Shown piece after piece: positions 25,853-39,241 of a DNA stretch of 64,000 nucleotides (position 1 is its first letter; the number at the start of each line of letters is the position of its first letter). The notes under the pieces are model-generated. The model worked only from the letters and a program-made list of their open reading frames with translations. It was not told where the DNA came from and ran no database searches. The translations under genes and the position numbers were made by a program. Origin of the DNA: Sapria himalayana (Eukaryota; Streptophyta; Magnoliopsida; Malpighiales; Rafflesiaceae); contig JAREIK010002979.1 in NCBI GenBank assembly GCA_029783825.1, forward strand, positions 526,684-590,683, written 5' to 3'.

Positions 25853-26422
25853 TTATATATAAATATACTATTTATATATATTGTTTTTTGTGTGTAGATA
25901 TATATATTTTATTGAACACATGTGGAATAATGTTATAAATTATCGATTAATTACAAAGCTCATTAAAATTCATTGAAAAAAAACTGAGACATGAATATTT
26001 ACAAACATATCAAGCATCATTGAACTTCATTGAATTTTAATTTAAACCATTTATTCATATTAAAAAATTTGTTACATTTTAAAAAAAAATTGTAATAAAT
26101 AAAACTAAATATAAATCATCAATATATATGGAATACAATTGTATATCTTCAGAATACATCAAGACACTTTGTTTTATTTATTCTAATTGAATTTTGAGTA
26201 TTATCAAACTTTATTACTAATAAATGAAAGTTGTTAAAATATTATCATATGGTTATTTAAATATTATTGTAAATCATTGAAATACAATAACAATATTATT
26301 TTTTCATATTCTTTGCAACAATATTATTGTAAAGCATTGGATCTCCATTCCAGTAATTTATTCTTTATTTTTTATTTTAATATTCCAAGATTAAGTTGAA
26401 TCATAATAAAAATTTTGCTATT
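25641..26422. other. AT-rich DNA, no gene seen
   Basis: Contains a (TA)n run at about 25810-25848. A short complex stretch near 25680-25760 ('aacttgcaacctccaagcag') is unassigned. The remainder is AT-rich with repeated 'ttcattgaa' and 'caatattattgtaaa' motifs. Confidence 0.5.
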
Positions 26423-28731
26423 TGAAGCTAAGCGATCAAAATCATTGATGCAAGCACATGGAGAGGAGAAGAAAGTTCTAGGAAAGCTGCACAGGATCAT
26501 GGTGCTACTGGGAGTGGCGAGGCAGAGCAACCACCTTATAGGCCTTAGGACCGGGAAAAAGTTTTGGTTGTAGGGAGACAGGGTTCAAACTTTCATGCGC
26601 CAAACATGGCTCGTGGCTTGTCTTCCAGGCCTTCTTATAAGAGGTTTTAGATATATTTTCAAAAATTTAAATAATATTCACAATTCTTATTAATGTTGAT
26701 GGTGATCTTTTGTGCCTTCATTGTGAAGTATAAATGAGGTAATACTTTACCTACTATTCTATATTTATATCTATACCTGGTGTTCTATATCTATAAGACA
26801 TCCATATATATTGCAGTGTATATGTTTATATATTATGGTATATATGTACATATATACTCAGTATATGTACATATACACTACAGTATTATATGTATATATA
26901 TACTGTATATAACTATCTTATTGATGAGCACGATGTTTGTGATATTGCTTATGTTTTACTGGGTGCCATGTTCTCTATTTTATCAATTGATATGTTGTTC
27001 TATTGATAGCTTTTTGGAAGAAGAATTATCATGTCTTACACATTGAGGCATGCCTGGCACACACAGGTACACTTTGAGAGTGCTATAGAGGTTATACATT
27101 CTGTGAGTTGCCCTAATAAAAATAACATGTTATATAAAAAGCTATGTTTGTATGAGGTTATTCTTCAAGTGTATTATATTTATTTTATGTTGTGTGATTT
27201 TATGTTTTACATGGTATTAAAAGTGACCCCAGGGAAAGATAAACTCTAGGCGGGATGTGTCGGAAAGAGATGTAAACTCTTAGAAGGAGTGCATACACTG
27301 TGCTCTTGCTAAAATGATTACCCACACATTATGTGCTATGCAAATTTTTGCATGCTCATTGTATGTTATCAAAACAATAGCACTCCCACTGTGTGTTATT
27401 GAAATCATTACTCACATGGCTTAGGCCTCGATTCCTACTACATCAATGCCATATGTGACCCATAGAGGTGAATGTTGCTGAATCTGTGTTTAATGAGCCA
27501 GATAAGATACTCTACGACCTCATAAACAAGCAAAAGGCAAGATTTTGATTTCTTTATGAGTTTGTAAAAGGCTTGGCATAACATTAAGCTGTGAAAGTTT
27601 TTTTTTTTTGTTTTATTTGTTTTTAATTTGATTTGGTTGCTTGCATTGGGCATAGACCCTTCTTATCAAGGTGGATCAGATTACATTAGTGACAAACTGT
27701 ATGCATTGAAACTGAGAAGTTGTGTAGAGAAGCTAGATGGGCTATAATAATGGAAATGGAGTGCATATAAGACATCTATTCGAACATCATGATAGGTGAT
27801 TTGAAAAGCATCCCAATAATGTATATCTGGTATTCTTGTTGATTGAACTCATGTTCTTATGGTTAGAGTAACATCTGTTCACAATTGTGTTGAGATAAGA
27901 TATCAATGATGATAATGAGTGGTAAAAAAAAATTTGTATGAAGTAGTAATCAAGTTTTCTTGTTTGATATAATTTTTTGTGTACACGGGATATTCATAGA
28001 TTTTATGCTTTCGTGAATGATATTAATACTAGCTTTAATTTTCTTGTGCATCAAAACAAGATTAACTATTCATGCTCACAACCATCAAATATTCTTTTAA
28101 ATAATCATTTATTTTTCCAAAAAAAACTTTCCTTATAGTTTTTTCAAGAAAAAAACTTAATAATAAATTTTACTTCATGAGGGATATATGTAGATTAGAA
28201 AAAAAAGATTTTGATTTTTGGTAATGACCATTTCCATGTATCAATGGTTCAGGTTATCTAGAAAGGTGCATTATATGGATAAGATAAAAAAATATGAGAA
28301 GATAGAAAAATAATGTGTGCATGTGTGTGTTTGGACACATATAGGTATAATATAATCATGTTGCATGCATGTATATTGCATATATACATGCCTATGAATT
28401 TTTACATTAATGCAGAAAAATATTTGATGCAAACGAGAATGATAGCACCGTTCATTAGTTTTTTTATTGCTTAATATTGTAGACCATCCCTGTTAATCCC
28501 AAGCCATTTCTTAACAACCTGACTAAGAAGATAGTCATTGTAAAACTCAAAGTGGGAAATGGAATACAAAGGTGAGCTACCTTGTGTTCTTTTCTTGTGC
28601 ATTACAATTTTTTTCTCATTTTTTTCTTTGGTTTTTTTCAGGTTTTCTTGCTTCGGTGGATTTCTATATAAACCTACATGTGTGCATAAATTCAATACCA
28701 TGCAGCCTATTGTCATTTCAACTTTCATTTC
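26423..28731 (+). repeat. 2.3-kb segment, copy 2 (first copy at 9876-12189)
   Basis: Full-length homologue of 9876-12189, in the same orientation, with the palindrome cluster (26780-26910, including a perfect 20-mer at 26838-26857), the PBS-like motif at 27212 and SmF exons 2 and 3. It is cut in SmF intron 3 exactly where the CACTA-4 terminus begins (28732). The homologous sequence in copy 1 continues 'attttgtttgg'. Confidence 0.85.
28483..28680 (+). pseudogene. SmF: Captured SmF pseudogene, copy 2 (exons 2-3 only)
   Basis: Exon 2 (28483-28571) reads [20 protein letters not shown] then, after a one-base insertion in 'ctcaaagtggg', WEMEYK. Exon 3 (28642 to about 28679) reads GFLASVDFYINL. The intron between keeps a good donor (AAG|GTGAGC) and acceptor (TTTCAG|G) in phase 1, which copy 1 has lost at the donor. 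The sequence downstream is replaced by CACTA-4, so exons 4 and 5 are missing here. The frameshift makes it non-functional. Confidence 0.88.
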
Positions 28732-29830
28732 CACTACAAGAAAATATTGATTTAGCTAATGAATTTTAGCTAGGGATCAATCCCTATTAAAATTGCAAGT
28801 GATTAGCTAGGGAATAGCAAGGGATTTATGATTTTTCTTTGGAAAAAAACTACAACGAATTAGCAACGAATTAGCGAGGGAAAAGTCTTTGTAAATTCCG
28901 TTCAAGAAAAGTGGGGAATTTAGTGACAGATTAGCGACGAAAAATTTTCATAAATTCCACTCAATAAAAGTGGGGAATTTAGTGATGGATTACGACATAA
29001 AATTTTGGTAAATTCTGCTCAAGAAAAGCGGGGAATTTAGCGATGGATTTAGCGACGAAATATCTCTCACTAATAAAAGCCTGAAATTAGCAACGGATTT
29101 AGCGAAAGATTTTCCCTAGCTAATAAAATACTTGATTTAGCGACGGAATTAGCGATAGATTTTCCCTAGCTAATATAATTATTGATTTAGCGATAGATTT
29201 AGAGACGGATTTTCCCTAGCTAATAAAATCATTGATTTAGCAATAAAAATATTCCCTAGCTAATAAAATCATGGATTTAATGATAGATTTTCCCTTGCTA
29301 ATAAAATCCTTGACTTAGCTATGATTTAGTGACAAATTTTCCCTAGCTAATAAAATCTGTATTTTAGCTACAGATTTAACGACGGATTTTTCCTGCCTAA
29401 TAAAATCTATATTTTAGCTATATATTTAGCGACTGATTTTCCTTGGCTAATAAAATCAGTAATTTAGTTACGAATTTAGCGATGGATTTTTGCTAGCTAA
29501 TAAATTCTATATTATAACTACGGATTTAGCGACCAAATTTTCCTAGCTAATAAAATACGTAAATTAGTGACGGATTTAATGATGGAATTTCTCTAGAAAA
29601 TAAAATCCTCAATTTTGCAACGTATTTAGCGATGAAATTTCTCTACAAAATAAAATGCTTAATTTTGCGACTTATTTAGCGACAGAATTTTCCTAGCTAA
29701 TCCAATTTATAATTTAGCGATAGATTTTCTCTATCTAATAAAATTCATAATATAGAGATGAATTTTTTCTAGCTTATAAACTCCGTAATTTAACTATGGA
29801 TTTAGGGATGGTATTTTCCTAGTCAATATT
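28732..29830 (+). repeat. CACTA-4 left terminal and subterminal repeat array (type A)
   Basis: From about 28860 to 29830 there are roughly 16 degenerate units of about 50-65 bp. Each holds 'gatttagcgacgg' followed by 'ttttccctagctaataaaat'. En/Spm TnpA binds arrays of short subterminal motifs at both ends to bring them together; this array is a good candidate for that function. It is about 1.1 kb long, against about 0.4 kb in CACTA-1. Confidence 0.85.
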
Positions 29831-32800
29831 TAATTATTTAATTTTCTTTATTTATTATTTTTTTAATATTTTATTTAATTTAGTTTATTAAATGTATATT
29901 AATGGTCTATAGATGAGCAATCCTTGAAAGATACATTCTCCTCATAAAATCATAAAAAAATTATATCATAAAAAAATAATTTATAAATTATAAAAATACA
30001 AAAAACAATTATATATATTAATAATGACTAAATTAACTATTTTTATGAATACAAAAAATTTATCTAAAATTTTAAAATAAGAAACTTAAACATTTGTATT
30101 AAAGTAACATTAAATAATAAATTCAATATGAATAATATTTTTTTATATATTTAAAAAAATTAAATTAATATATATTAAAATTTCTATTAATATAAATGTA
30201 AATTAATTCATTGTATAATAAAATAGAAAATATTTTCAAAATTATCTAAATTGATGAATAAACAAGTAAAAATTAATATTATTATAAGTAAAAAAAATTA
30301 TTATTATAGAAAACTTTTAAATAAATAAATAATACAAATTTTAAAAATATTGAAATATAATAAAAATAATTTTTTTTTAATAAAGTTAAAAGAAAATAAA
30401 TTAATATTTATTAATAAATACATAGATGTTTGCTATTAAAAAAATTTATACAAATTAAACAATTTAGTAATATTTTTACTATTAGTTTTTAACATTATGT
30501 TTTTATTAAAATAATAAATATAATTTATTTTAATTTTCTTCTCACATTAAGTAATTTTTTGATTTTTAAAAATTATTAATGATATCAATGAAAATTATGC
30601 CTTTAAAATTATTTCATATTATCTTCGTAAAAATTAATATGAATTCTTAAAAATTTATAACAATAAAATATAAATTTTTATATATTTTTTAACATTAATA
30701 GTATTTTATAACTCTTAAGCGAGTGACTAGAAGACAAATTATTTTTTCATTTATCTTTTATTATATAGAGTTTGTTAATATTGTACCTATTTGATATTTT
30801 TTTATAAGGCTAAACATATATTCTTTTAATTGTTTATATATTTATTATATAATTAATAATATAATAAAAAATTGTAAGGTATTTATTTTTCATTTGTACC
30901 TTGCTACACACATATTAATTTTGTTGAAAAAATTTTGATAGTAAATAAAATTAATGAGTCTTTTTGATTATATATATATGTATTGTTTATTTAGTGTTTT
31001 AATAATTAAAAATATAAAAAATTTGCTACTATTTACATTCATGTCGAGACCCGATATTCTTCAACATTAAGTGAAGTGAACCTCCACATTCGGCCATCAA
31101 TCCCTCAACACCAATGCATTAACATATAATCGAGGTTTAACTTTTAATTTTTATTTGTTTTGAGGTATGTTTTATATATTTATTATAGATTATCTTGATT
31201 AAGCTTATGCGTATTGATTTTGTTATTTATTGTTTCCAAACTCTTCTCTTTTATTCACGGTGGTGTTATTGGATTGCATATATATACTTAATCATATACA
31301 TATTCATGCATTTGTGATATAATGAATTGTCATTGGGTGGATTTTGATGGTGCATAGTAGGTATGCCAAATTAATAACTTCTTCAATATACATAATTACA
31401 TACTCTATACAAAAATAGTATACATAAATATAAGTGTGCTTTATATAAGTGTTTTTAAACATAACTATATATATATATAACTATAAAAATAGTTTACACA
31501 AACTATTTAAACATAACTATATCTAGATAACTATAGAAAGAATAAACATAAACTTTTACTATAATTTATAAGTAATTTATAAAAATTGTAAAAACTTATG
31601 ATTAAAAATGCAAAAACATCTAATATTGGAATTTAAAGTATTTTAAATCCTATGAAATTTAACTAATCAAATTAAGCACATTACATCCCTTGAATGAGAG
31701 TGCCCTAGGATCTTGATGATAAACCCTCGTGCAATGTCATCCTTAAATTATTCTGAGTCATTATAAACTCATTATGTACTCATATCAAACAATTACTTCT
31801 CAATGTTGTCTGAGCCACTTGTATTTATTGCATGATCAATAATTGAAAAGTAAATTTGTCCATCCCTTTATATTGCACCATAAAAGAAAGATTTATTATG
31901 ATTCCTATGGCTAGAATGATTTATATTCATTTCATGCTAGCTAAATAGCCACTGGAGGGATGACATTTCATAAGTCATATGATGGTTGATTATATTCATT
32001 CTAGCACCATAATTTGATTACGTTTCTAATTTGAACCAAAGAAAAAATATTATAAATTTAATTTGAAAAATAGATTTAGTCACTTACAAGATATGTATGC
32101 CATATTATCAATTTTTTTATTTATTATATCTTAAAATTTTTAATATTTCTAAATTGTTTGTAGGAATGCAAGTCGACAGGTTAAGAGCCAACATAAACCC
32201 AAGCTAAATTCTACACATCAACCTACATTACGTTCAAATCCCTTGTAAAGGACTAAGTATAAAACAATTCATCATGTATAATGAAAATGATAAATCAAGG
32301 TTTTATTATAGTTTTGTATGGCACAACAAATAAGCTTGAACAAAGAGACATTGCTTATGATGCTACATAAAGGTATTTTGTAAGTTTTTGAGTTGATCAC
32401 ATCGCAATTAAGGAAATATCAAAAATGAATTAGTGATCAAGAATTATTATTAGTCTTGCAAAGGAGCCTAAAAAATCCAAATTATTGAGAGATAAACGAA
32501 AATGAAAATAGAGTAGCCTTATAGCTCTTAAGTAGCAATTACATGCATAACAAGAAATCCAATTCATTATAATCATCAAATAGAACAAAAGATTAGGCTT
32601 GCATCTCTTAAATTACAATACAAAATAACAAAAACAATTTAATATATGCATTGATACCACTAAATGGTAGGAATATTGCTCTGAGAAGTATTTTCTTAAA
32701 TTAGTTCAATTTAAAAATTTTATTAAATAGATTTCTTGACAATGAAAGAACTATTATTTATAATTTGTTGCTTCCAAAAATTGCACTAATTTTTATCTAA

Positions 32801-33589
32801 CTTTGAAAAGAAATGGAATTCATCCACAATAATAATAATAATACTTAAAATTTTCATCTTTAATCTATATATATATACACATATATATATTGGATAATTA
32901 TGTTATGGAATCCAAAAATATATTTCTATGATTTGGGTTATATTTTAGTACCTAAATTCGGATACTCATTATTATCCCAATATAATTAAAAAAACATTAT
33001 GATAAACTTGTTTCAGCTTACTCAGTTTGCAAAAATGAGTTTATGCATATGTTTATGGATACAGATTATTTATGAACTCCATATGCATAAGTTTTTATTT
33101 ATGAAAAATTGAGTTTATGCATAAACTCATATGCATACTTGAGTATATGCATATCATATGAATAAAGGAAGGTAATTATCAGTATAGTAATTTGGAAGAC
33201 CCAAATCATAAATATTTTGGATTTGGGTCCCCAATTGTTATATTAAAATTAAAAATTATAATAAAACATAAATATTTTCATTTTGGGACCCCTTAACATT
33301 TTTTCCTACAACATTATAACTTTTATCCACTTTTTATGCACTGAAATGCATCAATTGTGTTTATCTCATAAAAATTTTTAAAAAATTTAAATTTAAAATA
33401 ATAGTTTCAAAATTCAAAAATCAATTTTTGATTCTCATAGGGTTTACCAAAATATACTTCTTCAAAGAACAATGATAGGTTCAAACCCAGGGCTTACACC
33501 CATTTAATGATGCCACCATCCATCCAACTAGTAACTTTTTAGAAATCTTGTATTCAAAAATCTTTATCATGGTAACGCAAGTAGGATTT
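29831..33589. other. CACTA-4 left interior: AT-rich DNA without a recognised gene
   Basis: Low-complexity AT-rich DNA to about 31020. 30020-31370 is matched in reverse by 50171-51115, which identifies both as CACTA interior. 31350-31560 holds a single inverted version of the unit that forms the tandem array at 46640-50170. 31600-33580 is slightly more complex, with no supportable open frame on either strand. A tRNA B-box-like 'ggttcaaaccc' at 33479 is isolated. Confidence 0.6.
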
Positions 33590-33868
33590 GATTATTTTAA
33601 GTATAAATATAAGTACAACTATATGTGTAACCAAATGTATAACCACATGTAACTTTATTTATAATTACATGAATTAAAACATAAAACATTATGTTTAATT
33701 ATATGTGTAGAACTATATATAAATATTTATAAAACTAAATAAAATTTTATATAATTAAATATAACTATCTTTTAACTATTTATACATATATGTATACATA
33801 TATGTAAATCTATATATTTGTTTATAACATTGTATCTATTTATGTATAACTAAATATAACTACTCGTA

Positions 33869-33924
<56 letters not shown>

Positions 33925-34036
33925 TAAATGTTTAATGATATATAAACTCTTATAACTATATATATTATATGTATAATAACATATAACTATTAATAATTCT
34001 ATCTTACTATATGCATAACTATAAAAACTTTATAAA

Positions 34037-34077
<41 letters not shown>

Positions 34078-34560
34078 CAACATATATATAATATAGATTT
34101 TTATATATTATTATAAAAATTGTATTATAGTATATCCATACCTATATATAACTTTATTTATAAATATATGAAATTATATGAAAAAATATATATGCATACA
34201 TGTATAAATATAAGTTTAACTATACGTGTAACTATATGTATAACCAAATGTAACTATATTTATAAGTATATGTATAAAAACATACAACATAATGTTTAAC
34301 TAAATGTGTATAACTATATATAAATATTTGTATAACTTTATAAAACTCTATATAAATAAATATCACTTTATTTTTAATTATGTATACATATATGTATACA
34401 TATATGTAAATCTATATAATTGTTTATAACTTTGTGTACATTTATTTATATTTACTTATAACTACTTGTATGCATGTATTTATATATAATTATATGTTAA
34501 ACTAAATGTAACTATTTATAACTACATTTACTATATGTATCCTAACATATAAAATATGAG
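33590..34560 (+). repeat. AT-rich 'ataactatatgtataac' repeat family, copy 2
   Basis: Homologous to 24840-25640 in the same orientation, including the successive landmarks 'aatatataaaattatatgaaaa', 'gtaactatatgtataacca' and 'tatacatatatgtaaatcta'. It contains a long (TA)n run at about 33870-33920. It lies upstream of the tnp2 gene of CACTA-4. Confidence 0.75.
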
Positions 34561-34824
34561 ATAATACTATTTTGTTGACCTAACTTGAAATAAAATGGCT
34601 AAAGATATAATATCAATAATATGTTAGGACATAGCATGAGAGTGTCCATTGATTAGGCTCATATATGGTATAATACAAATAAGGATCGTACTCTTACTTA
34701 ATCCCAGCCCTTGGTCCTTAGGCTCAAATATGAACTTATGTATAACAAAGAATGTAATATTTGATAGGTTTGTACTGAAGAACTTATATTTTCTTTTATA
34801 TAATTCTTCATTATAACACAACAA

Positions 34825-35130
34825 TCTCTATGTGTCTCTCTTTCTCTCTATAATTCTTTCTCATTCTCTTCATCTTTTTCATTATATGTCACACTCTCTC
34901 CATTGTTAATTTTTTTCTCGCTCTTCTTTTTGCTTGTTCTCTCTCTTTCCACCCCCCTCTCTCTCTCTCCCTCTCTCTCTCCCTCTCTCCCCCCGTCTAT
35001 TCACCTCTCTCCCTTTCATCATTTCTCTCACACTCTCTCTCTCCCCGACTCCCCATTTCTCTGCCCCTCTCTCTCCCCCAACTTAACTCTTTCACCCACT
35101 CTCTCTCTCCCTCTTTTCCTTCAAACATTA
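34825..35130 (+). promoter_or_regulatory. CT-rich pyrimidine tract upstream of tnp2, possible leader/promoter region
   Basis: About 300 bp of CTCTCT, CCCTCTCTC and TTTCTC on the plus strand, ending about 280 bp before the tnp2 start codon. Pyrimidine-rich leaders near transcription starts are common in plant genes. No TATA box can be singled out in such AT-rich flanks. A regulatory role is inference; it may be a simple repeat. The open frame through it (34903-35148) is low complexity. Confidence 0.4.
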
Positions 35131-35406
35131 AATGTCTTTCTATTTTGATTTTCTTTCTTGTGTATTATCACATTTTGCACCCTTTATTTAGTATATCTAT
35201 GATATTTATTAATCTTTATCGTGCTAAAAATTATTTTATCTATTATGTAGATTCTGCAAATGCTTTGCCTCGATATTCATAATATTTAATTTTTAAAAAT
35301 TCATCTATAAGTAATTTTATTTAATTATTTGTATATTTTGAAGTAATAGAATCTTTTATTCAAAATAATGATTGGGCATTATTTTTTGTAAATAAAATAG
35401 TGCAAA

Positions 35407-38400
35407 ATGAGATCAAATCATCAGTGGTTGTACATAAGGGTTATTAATGGAATTTTGAATAAATATTTTTTGACTTAGCTTGAAACATTCATAAATTTTG
35501 CATGTACTCAATCGAGATTAATAGATGGAGAAAAAATTAAGTGTCCATGTAATCATCGCAAGTATCAAAATATCCCTTTTCGTGATGCAAACACTATAAG
35601 ATATCATTTGGCTAAATATTACTTTGTGCCAAATTATTTTGTTTGGATTTATCATGGAGAAAGTACAATGACTCTGAATATTGACCAAATAGAGGGTATT
35701 GAATCATTTGCTTGTGGTGAAAAATCATCAAACACATACCATAGAATGATCACGGAAGCTGCTGGTGCTGACTTCAATATGGATTACGTGGATGAACCAC
35801 CTAATCCTGAAGCTTATAAATTTTTGAAATGCTTAAAGCTGCAGACAAAGAGTTGTAGCCTGGTTGTAAAACACATTCGTAATTATCACTTGTGGCTTGA
35901 CAAATGAGCATTAAGTCATAAAATCATATGTATGAGAAATTATTTGATCAGGTGATAGAACTGATGAAAAAGATTGTTCCTGATAATAATTGATCACTAA
36001 CAACTTTTACAACACTAAGAAGTTACTATGAGGAATGGATCTACTTGTGAAAAAAAGTGATTGTTGTTCAAATGGATGCATGTTATATTGGGGCGGGGAT
36101 AGTGATTTAATTATGTGTATGTTTTGTGATCATCCTCGATTTAGGAAGGCACCTCGTGTTGTAGATACGTGACAAAAATTGAAGGTTGTCTTTAAGAAGA
36201 TATATTATTTTCCATTAATTCCTTGGTTATAGAGACTATATGCATCAAATGCTATAGCAAATGATATGAGGTGGCATTCTGAGCTTGAGGTTGAAGATGG
36301 GGTAGTGTGTCATCCATCAAATTCACCTACTTAGAAGCCTTTTAATTATATACATCAAGATTTTGTAGGAGAAAGTCGAAATGTGAGATTGGGTCTCTAC
36401 ACTAATGGATTTTAGCCATTTGGGCAATCTGGACAATAGTGTTCAACATTGCTAGTGATAATGAAACCTTATAACTTGTCTCCATTATTGTGTATGAAGA
36501 AGCAATATATATTTTTGTCAATATTGTTTCCAAGGCCAAAAAATCTGAAATACATGTTGGATGTTTTCTTACAGCCTCTTATTGTAGAGTTAAATTATTT
36601 ATGAGATGTTGGCATGAATACTTATGATATCTTAAAGAAACAAAATTTCATTATAAGGACAGGCCTTATGTGGACGGCAAGTGATTTTCTTGCATATTCA
36701 ATGTTGTCTGGCTGGAATACTGCAAGACAATTCACATGCACATATTGCATAAAATATTCGGATGCATTTACCCTCAAATTTTGTGGTAAACAGTCATCTT
36801 TTGATAACCATCGTAAGTTTCTTCCTATGAATCATCCATTTCGAAGAAATAGAACTACATTTCGAAAAAATAAAACTGTGATGACAGTTGCACCAGCAGT
36901 TTGTTCAGGAGATGATATTATGACAGAGATTCAGAGTTTAGGTTTGAAGAAGGTAACTGAAAAGGAAGCTAATGGAAGTAATGGACCAATAGGCAAATTA
37001 TATGGCTGGAGGAAATGTAGTATGTTTTGGGACTTGCCCTATTGAAAGTCCAATTTAATTCACCATAACTTAGATATAATGCATATTGAAAAAAATTGTT
37101 CGACAATGTTTTCAACACTATCCTTAATGTAGACAAAAAAACAAAAGTTACTTTAAAATCAAGACAAGAGTTGAATGATTACTGTTAGTATCCTAAAATG
37201 AAACTAAATAAGGAAACAAAAAAATTTCCTAAAGCTTGCTACACACTTGATAAGAAGGCAAGACAGATATTGTGTGAATGGGTTAAAATTTTGAATTTCT
37301 CTGATGGATATGTCAAATATAGGTAGATGCGTGGATATGAAGAATCATAAATTATTTGGAATGAAAAGTCATGACTGTCATGTATTTATGCAAAGATTAA
37401 TACCAATTGTATTCTATGAATTACTTCCCATAAGTATTTGGAAGGTCCTTACAGAACTTTGTTTTTAAAATAACTAACTACAACCACAATCAAAATAGAT
37501 GATATGGTGAGGGTGGAAAATGACATTCCACTTATTATTTGTAAGCTTGAATGGAGATTCACACTAAGTTTTTTTAATTCAATGGAGTATTTGTAGGTCC
37601 ATTTGGCATTTGAAGCAAGGATAGCATGTCCAATGCAATACAGGTGGATGTATCCTTTTGAGAGGTAAATACATAAAGTTTGCTATGTTTTATTATTTTT
37701 ACATAATGTAATATTGTAATTTAATATAATTAAAACCAAACATTGTGGTTGTAGGTATCTTCGTAAGTTGAAATTGAATGTTAGAAATAAGGTAAAAGTT
37801 GAAGGTTCAATTTTCAATGCATATTTAGTAGAAGAAGCATCATCATTTTGTTCTTATTATTTTGAGGATCATGTCAATTTAAAGAAGAGAAATGTACCTC
37901 GGAATGATGAAGGTAATGTGATGGTAGAAGATGATTCTATGATCAAACTATCTATCTTCAAGCACTCTAGAAGTGCATTTGGAAGAACAATGAAAAGATG
38001 TATGATAGATGAAGAGTACAAAGCAACCTCGAGCTATGTTTTACTTAATTGTGAGAAGGTTGCACCATACATTGAGTATGTATACACAAAATGGTTGTAG
38101 GTTTAATCATAGTTTAATTTTATTTTTAATAAGAATTATTAAAAAATTGATATACATTTTTCTCTCTCATTTTATATTTATGCAGTATTTATATTGAGCA
38201 GTTAAAATATAGGCAACTAACAATTTCCAGCAATGATGTCAATTATATGCTAGAAACTAAATTTGTGATTTGGTTTAAAAATTATGTGAGAATTATTATG
38301 TTTTAAAATTTTGAATTATTTAATTTATTATTATCTTTTATTTGTTAATATCAATTTTTTAATGTCATAGGCAATTGATCCTTCAAATAGAGATTCGAAT

Positions 38401-39023
38401 ATTTTTATACAGAATCTAAGTAAAGGCCCGTTTAGATATGTGACAACCTATCCTGGGTATTTTTTTAATGGATATAAATTTCACATTATCAGGCATGGTT
38501 CTTCTAAAATTATATGAATAGTGGTGTATGCATTAAATGCATAGGATATAGTGCAAATGAGATTGATTATTATGATCAACTCAAAGAAGTTATTGAGTTG
38601 GAGTATCATGGACTTGAAAATAATAGGATTGTATTATTTAAGTGCAAGTGGTTTGATCCTACATGAAATGTGGGCACAAAGATTCATTCGGATTATAAGC
38701 TAGTGGATGTTAACAATAAATGTATATATAATTGATATGAGCCATTTATTATGGTAGTTCAAGCTGCTCAAGTATATTATTGTACATATTCGAGTTTATC
38801 TCATGATAAGAGTGATTGGTGGGCGATTTGCAAAATCAAAGAACAATCAAAATTTGAAGTACCAACATCGCAACAAAGAAGTGCAGACTTAGATATTGCA
38901 ACGGCATTCCATGAAGATGACATAAATAATATTGAGCTTGTGAATGTAGATGAAGATCCAAAAAATTTATGTGACTCAAATGGTGAGATAATAGAAATTG
39001 AAGATGATCAATTTCTATCTTAA
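35407..39023 (+). pseudogene. CACTA tnp2 transposase pseudogene (Transpos_assoc, Tnp2, DUF4218, DUF4216)
   Basis: This is the DNA-cutting transposase of En/Spm elements. From ATG 35407 (MRSNHQWLY) the N-terminal transposase-associated domain shows KIKCPCNHRKYQN and HLAKYYFVPNYFVWIYHGES. The Tnp2 core spans about 36060-37450: FPLIPW, DMRWHSE, RNVRLGLYTNGF, PYNLSPLLCMKKQ, FLAYSMLSGWNTARQFTC, SDAFTLKFCGK, HNLDIMHIEKN and MKNHKLFGMKSHDCHVFMQR. DUF4218 follows (about 37500-37900, with VHLAFEARIACPMQYRWMYP and YLRKLKLNVRNKVKVEGSIF) and is split by a 90-bp GT-AG intron at 37665-37754. DUF4216 lies at about 38520-38870 (VIELEYHGLENNRIVLFKCK-like, one frameshift from the database form). At least six in-frame stops (36170, 36230, 36332, 36413, 36437, 36602) and several frameshifts disable it. 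Confidence 0.93.
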
Positions 39024-39241
39024 GATGAGTTCGAACTTTTATCGGAATCAGACGAAATATCAGAAGAATCATTGGAGGAGGACAGTGATGCCGATAATTA
39101 AATTATTATAATTTTATTATAATATTAAACTATAAAAGACTTTTTATAATTTGTTGAAATCTATCGGTGTGTTTTATTCTCAAATGCATGCTTGTTCATC
39201 ATATCTCTATTGTTTGTTTTATGTTTTATTTTGTACTATAG

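Larger units (their letters stand above)
23061..26422 (-). mobile_element. CACTA-3: minus-strand CACTA end (type B terminus inward)
   Basis: Full terminus CACTACAAGAAAA at 23061, then a subterminal region to about 23510 with 'ccctagctaa' and 'ttccatcgctaaa' motifs. From 23530 to 24290 it is the reverse complement of the CACTA-4 right part (42690 back to about 41850): AT-rich spacer, 'ctgctgtgaaaa' module, palindrome cluster and GCN repeat. No transposase exon is seen. The right limit is uncertain. It meets the duplicated 2.3-kb segment at 26423, and its left-end counterpart may be the segment at 50171-51115. Confidence 0.7.

Noticed and set aside
33475..33530. tRNA or SINE-like B-box (ggttcaaaccc)
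   Set aside because: No matching A-box at the right distance, no cloverleaf and no flanking duplication. An isolated 11-bp match in AT-rich DNA is weak.
34624..34824. Minus-strand open frame of 66 residues near a more complex stretch
   Set aside because: No recognisable motif; it lies between the AT-rich family and the CT tract and could be chance.
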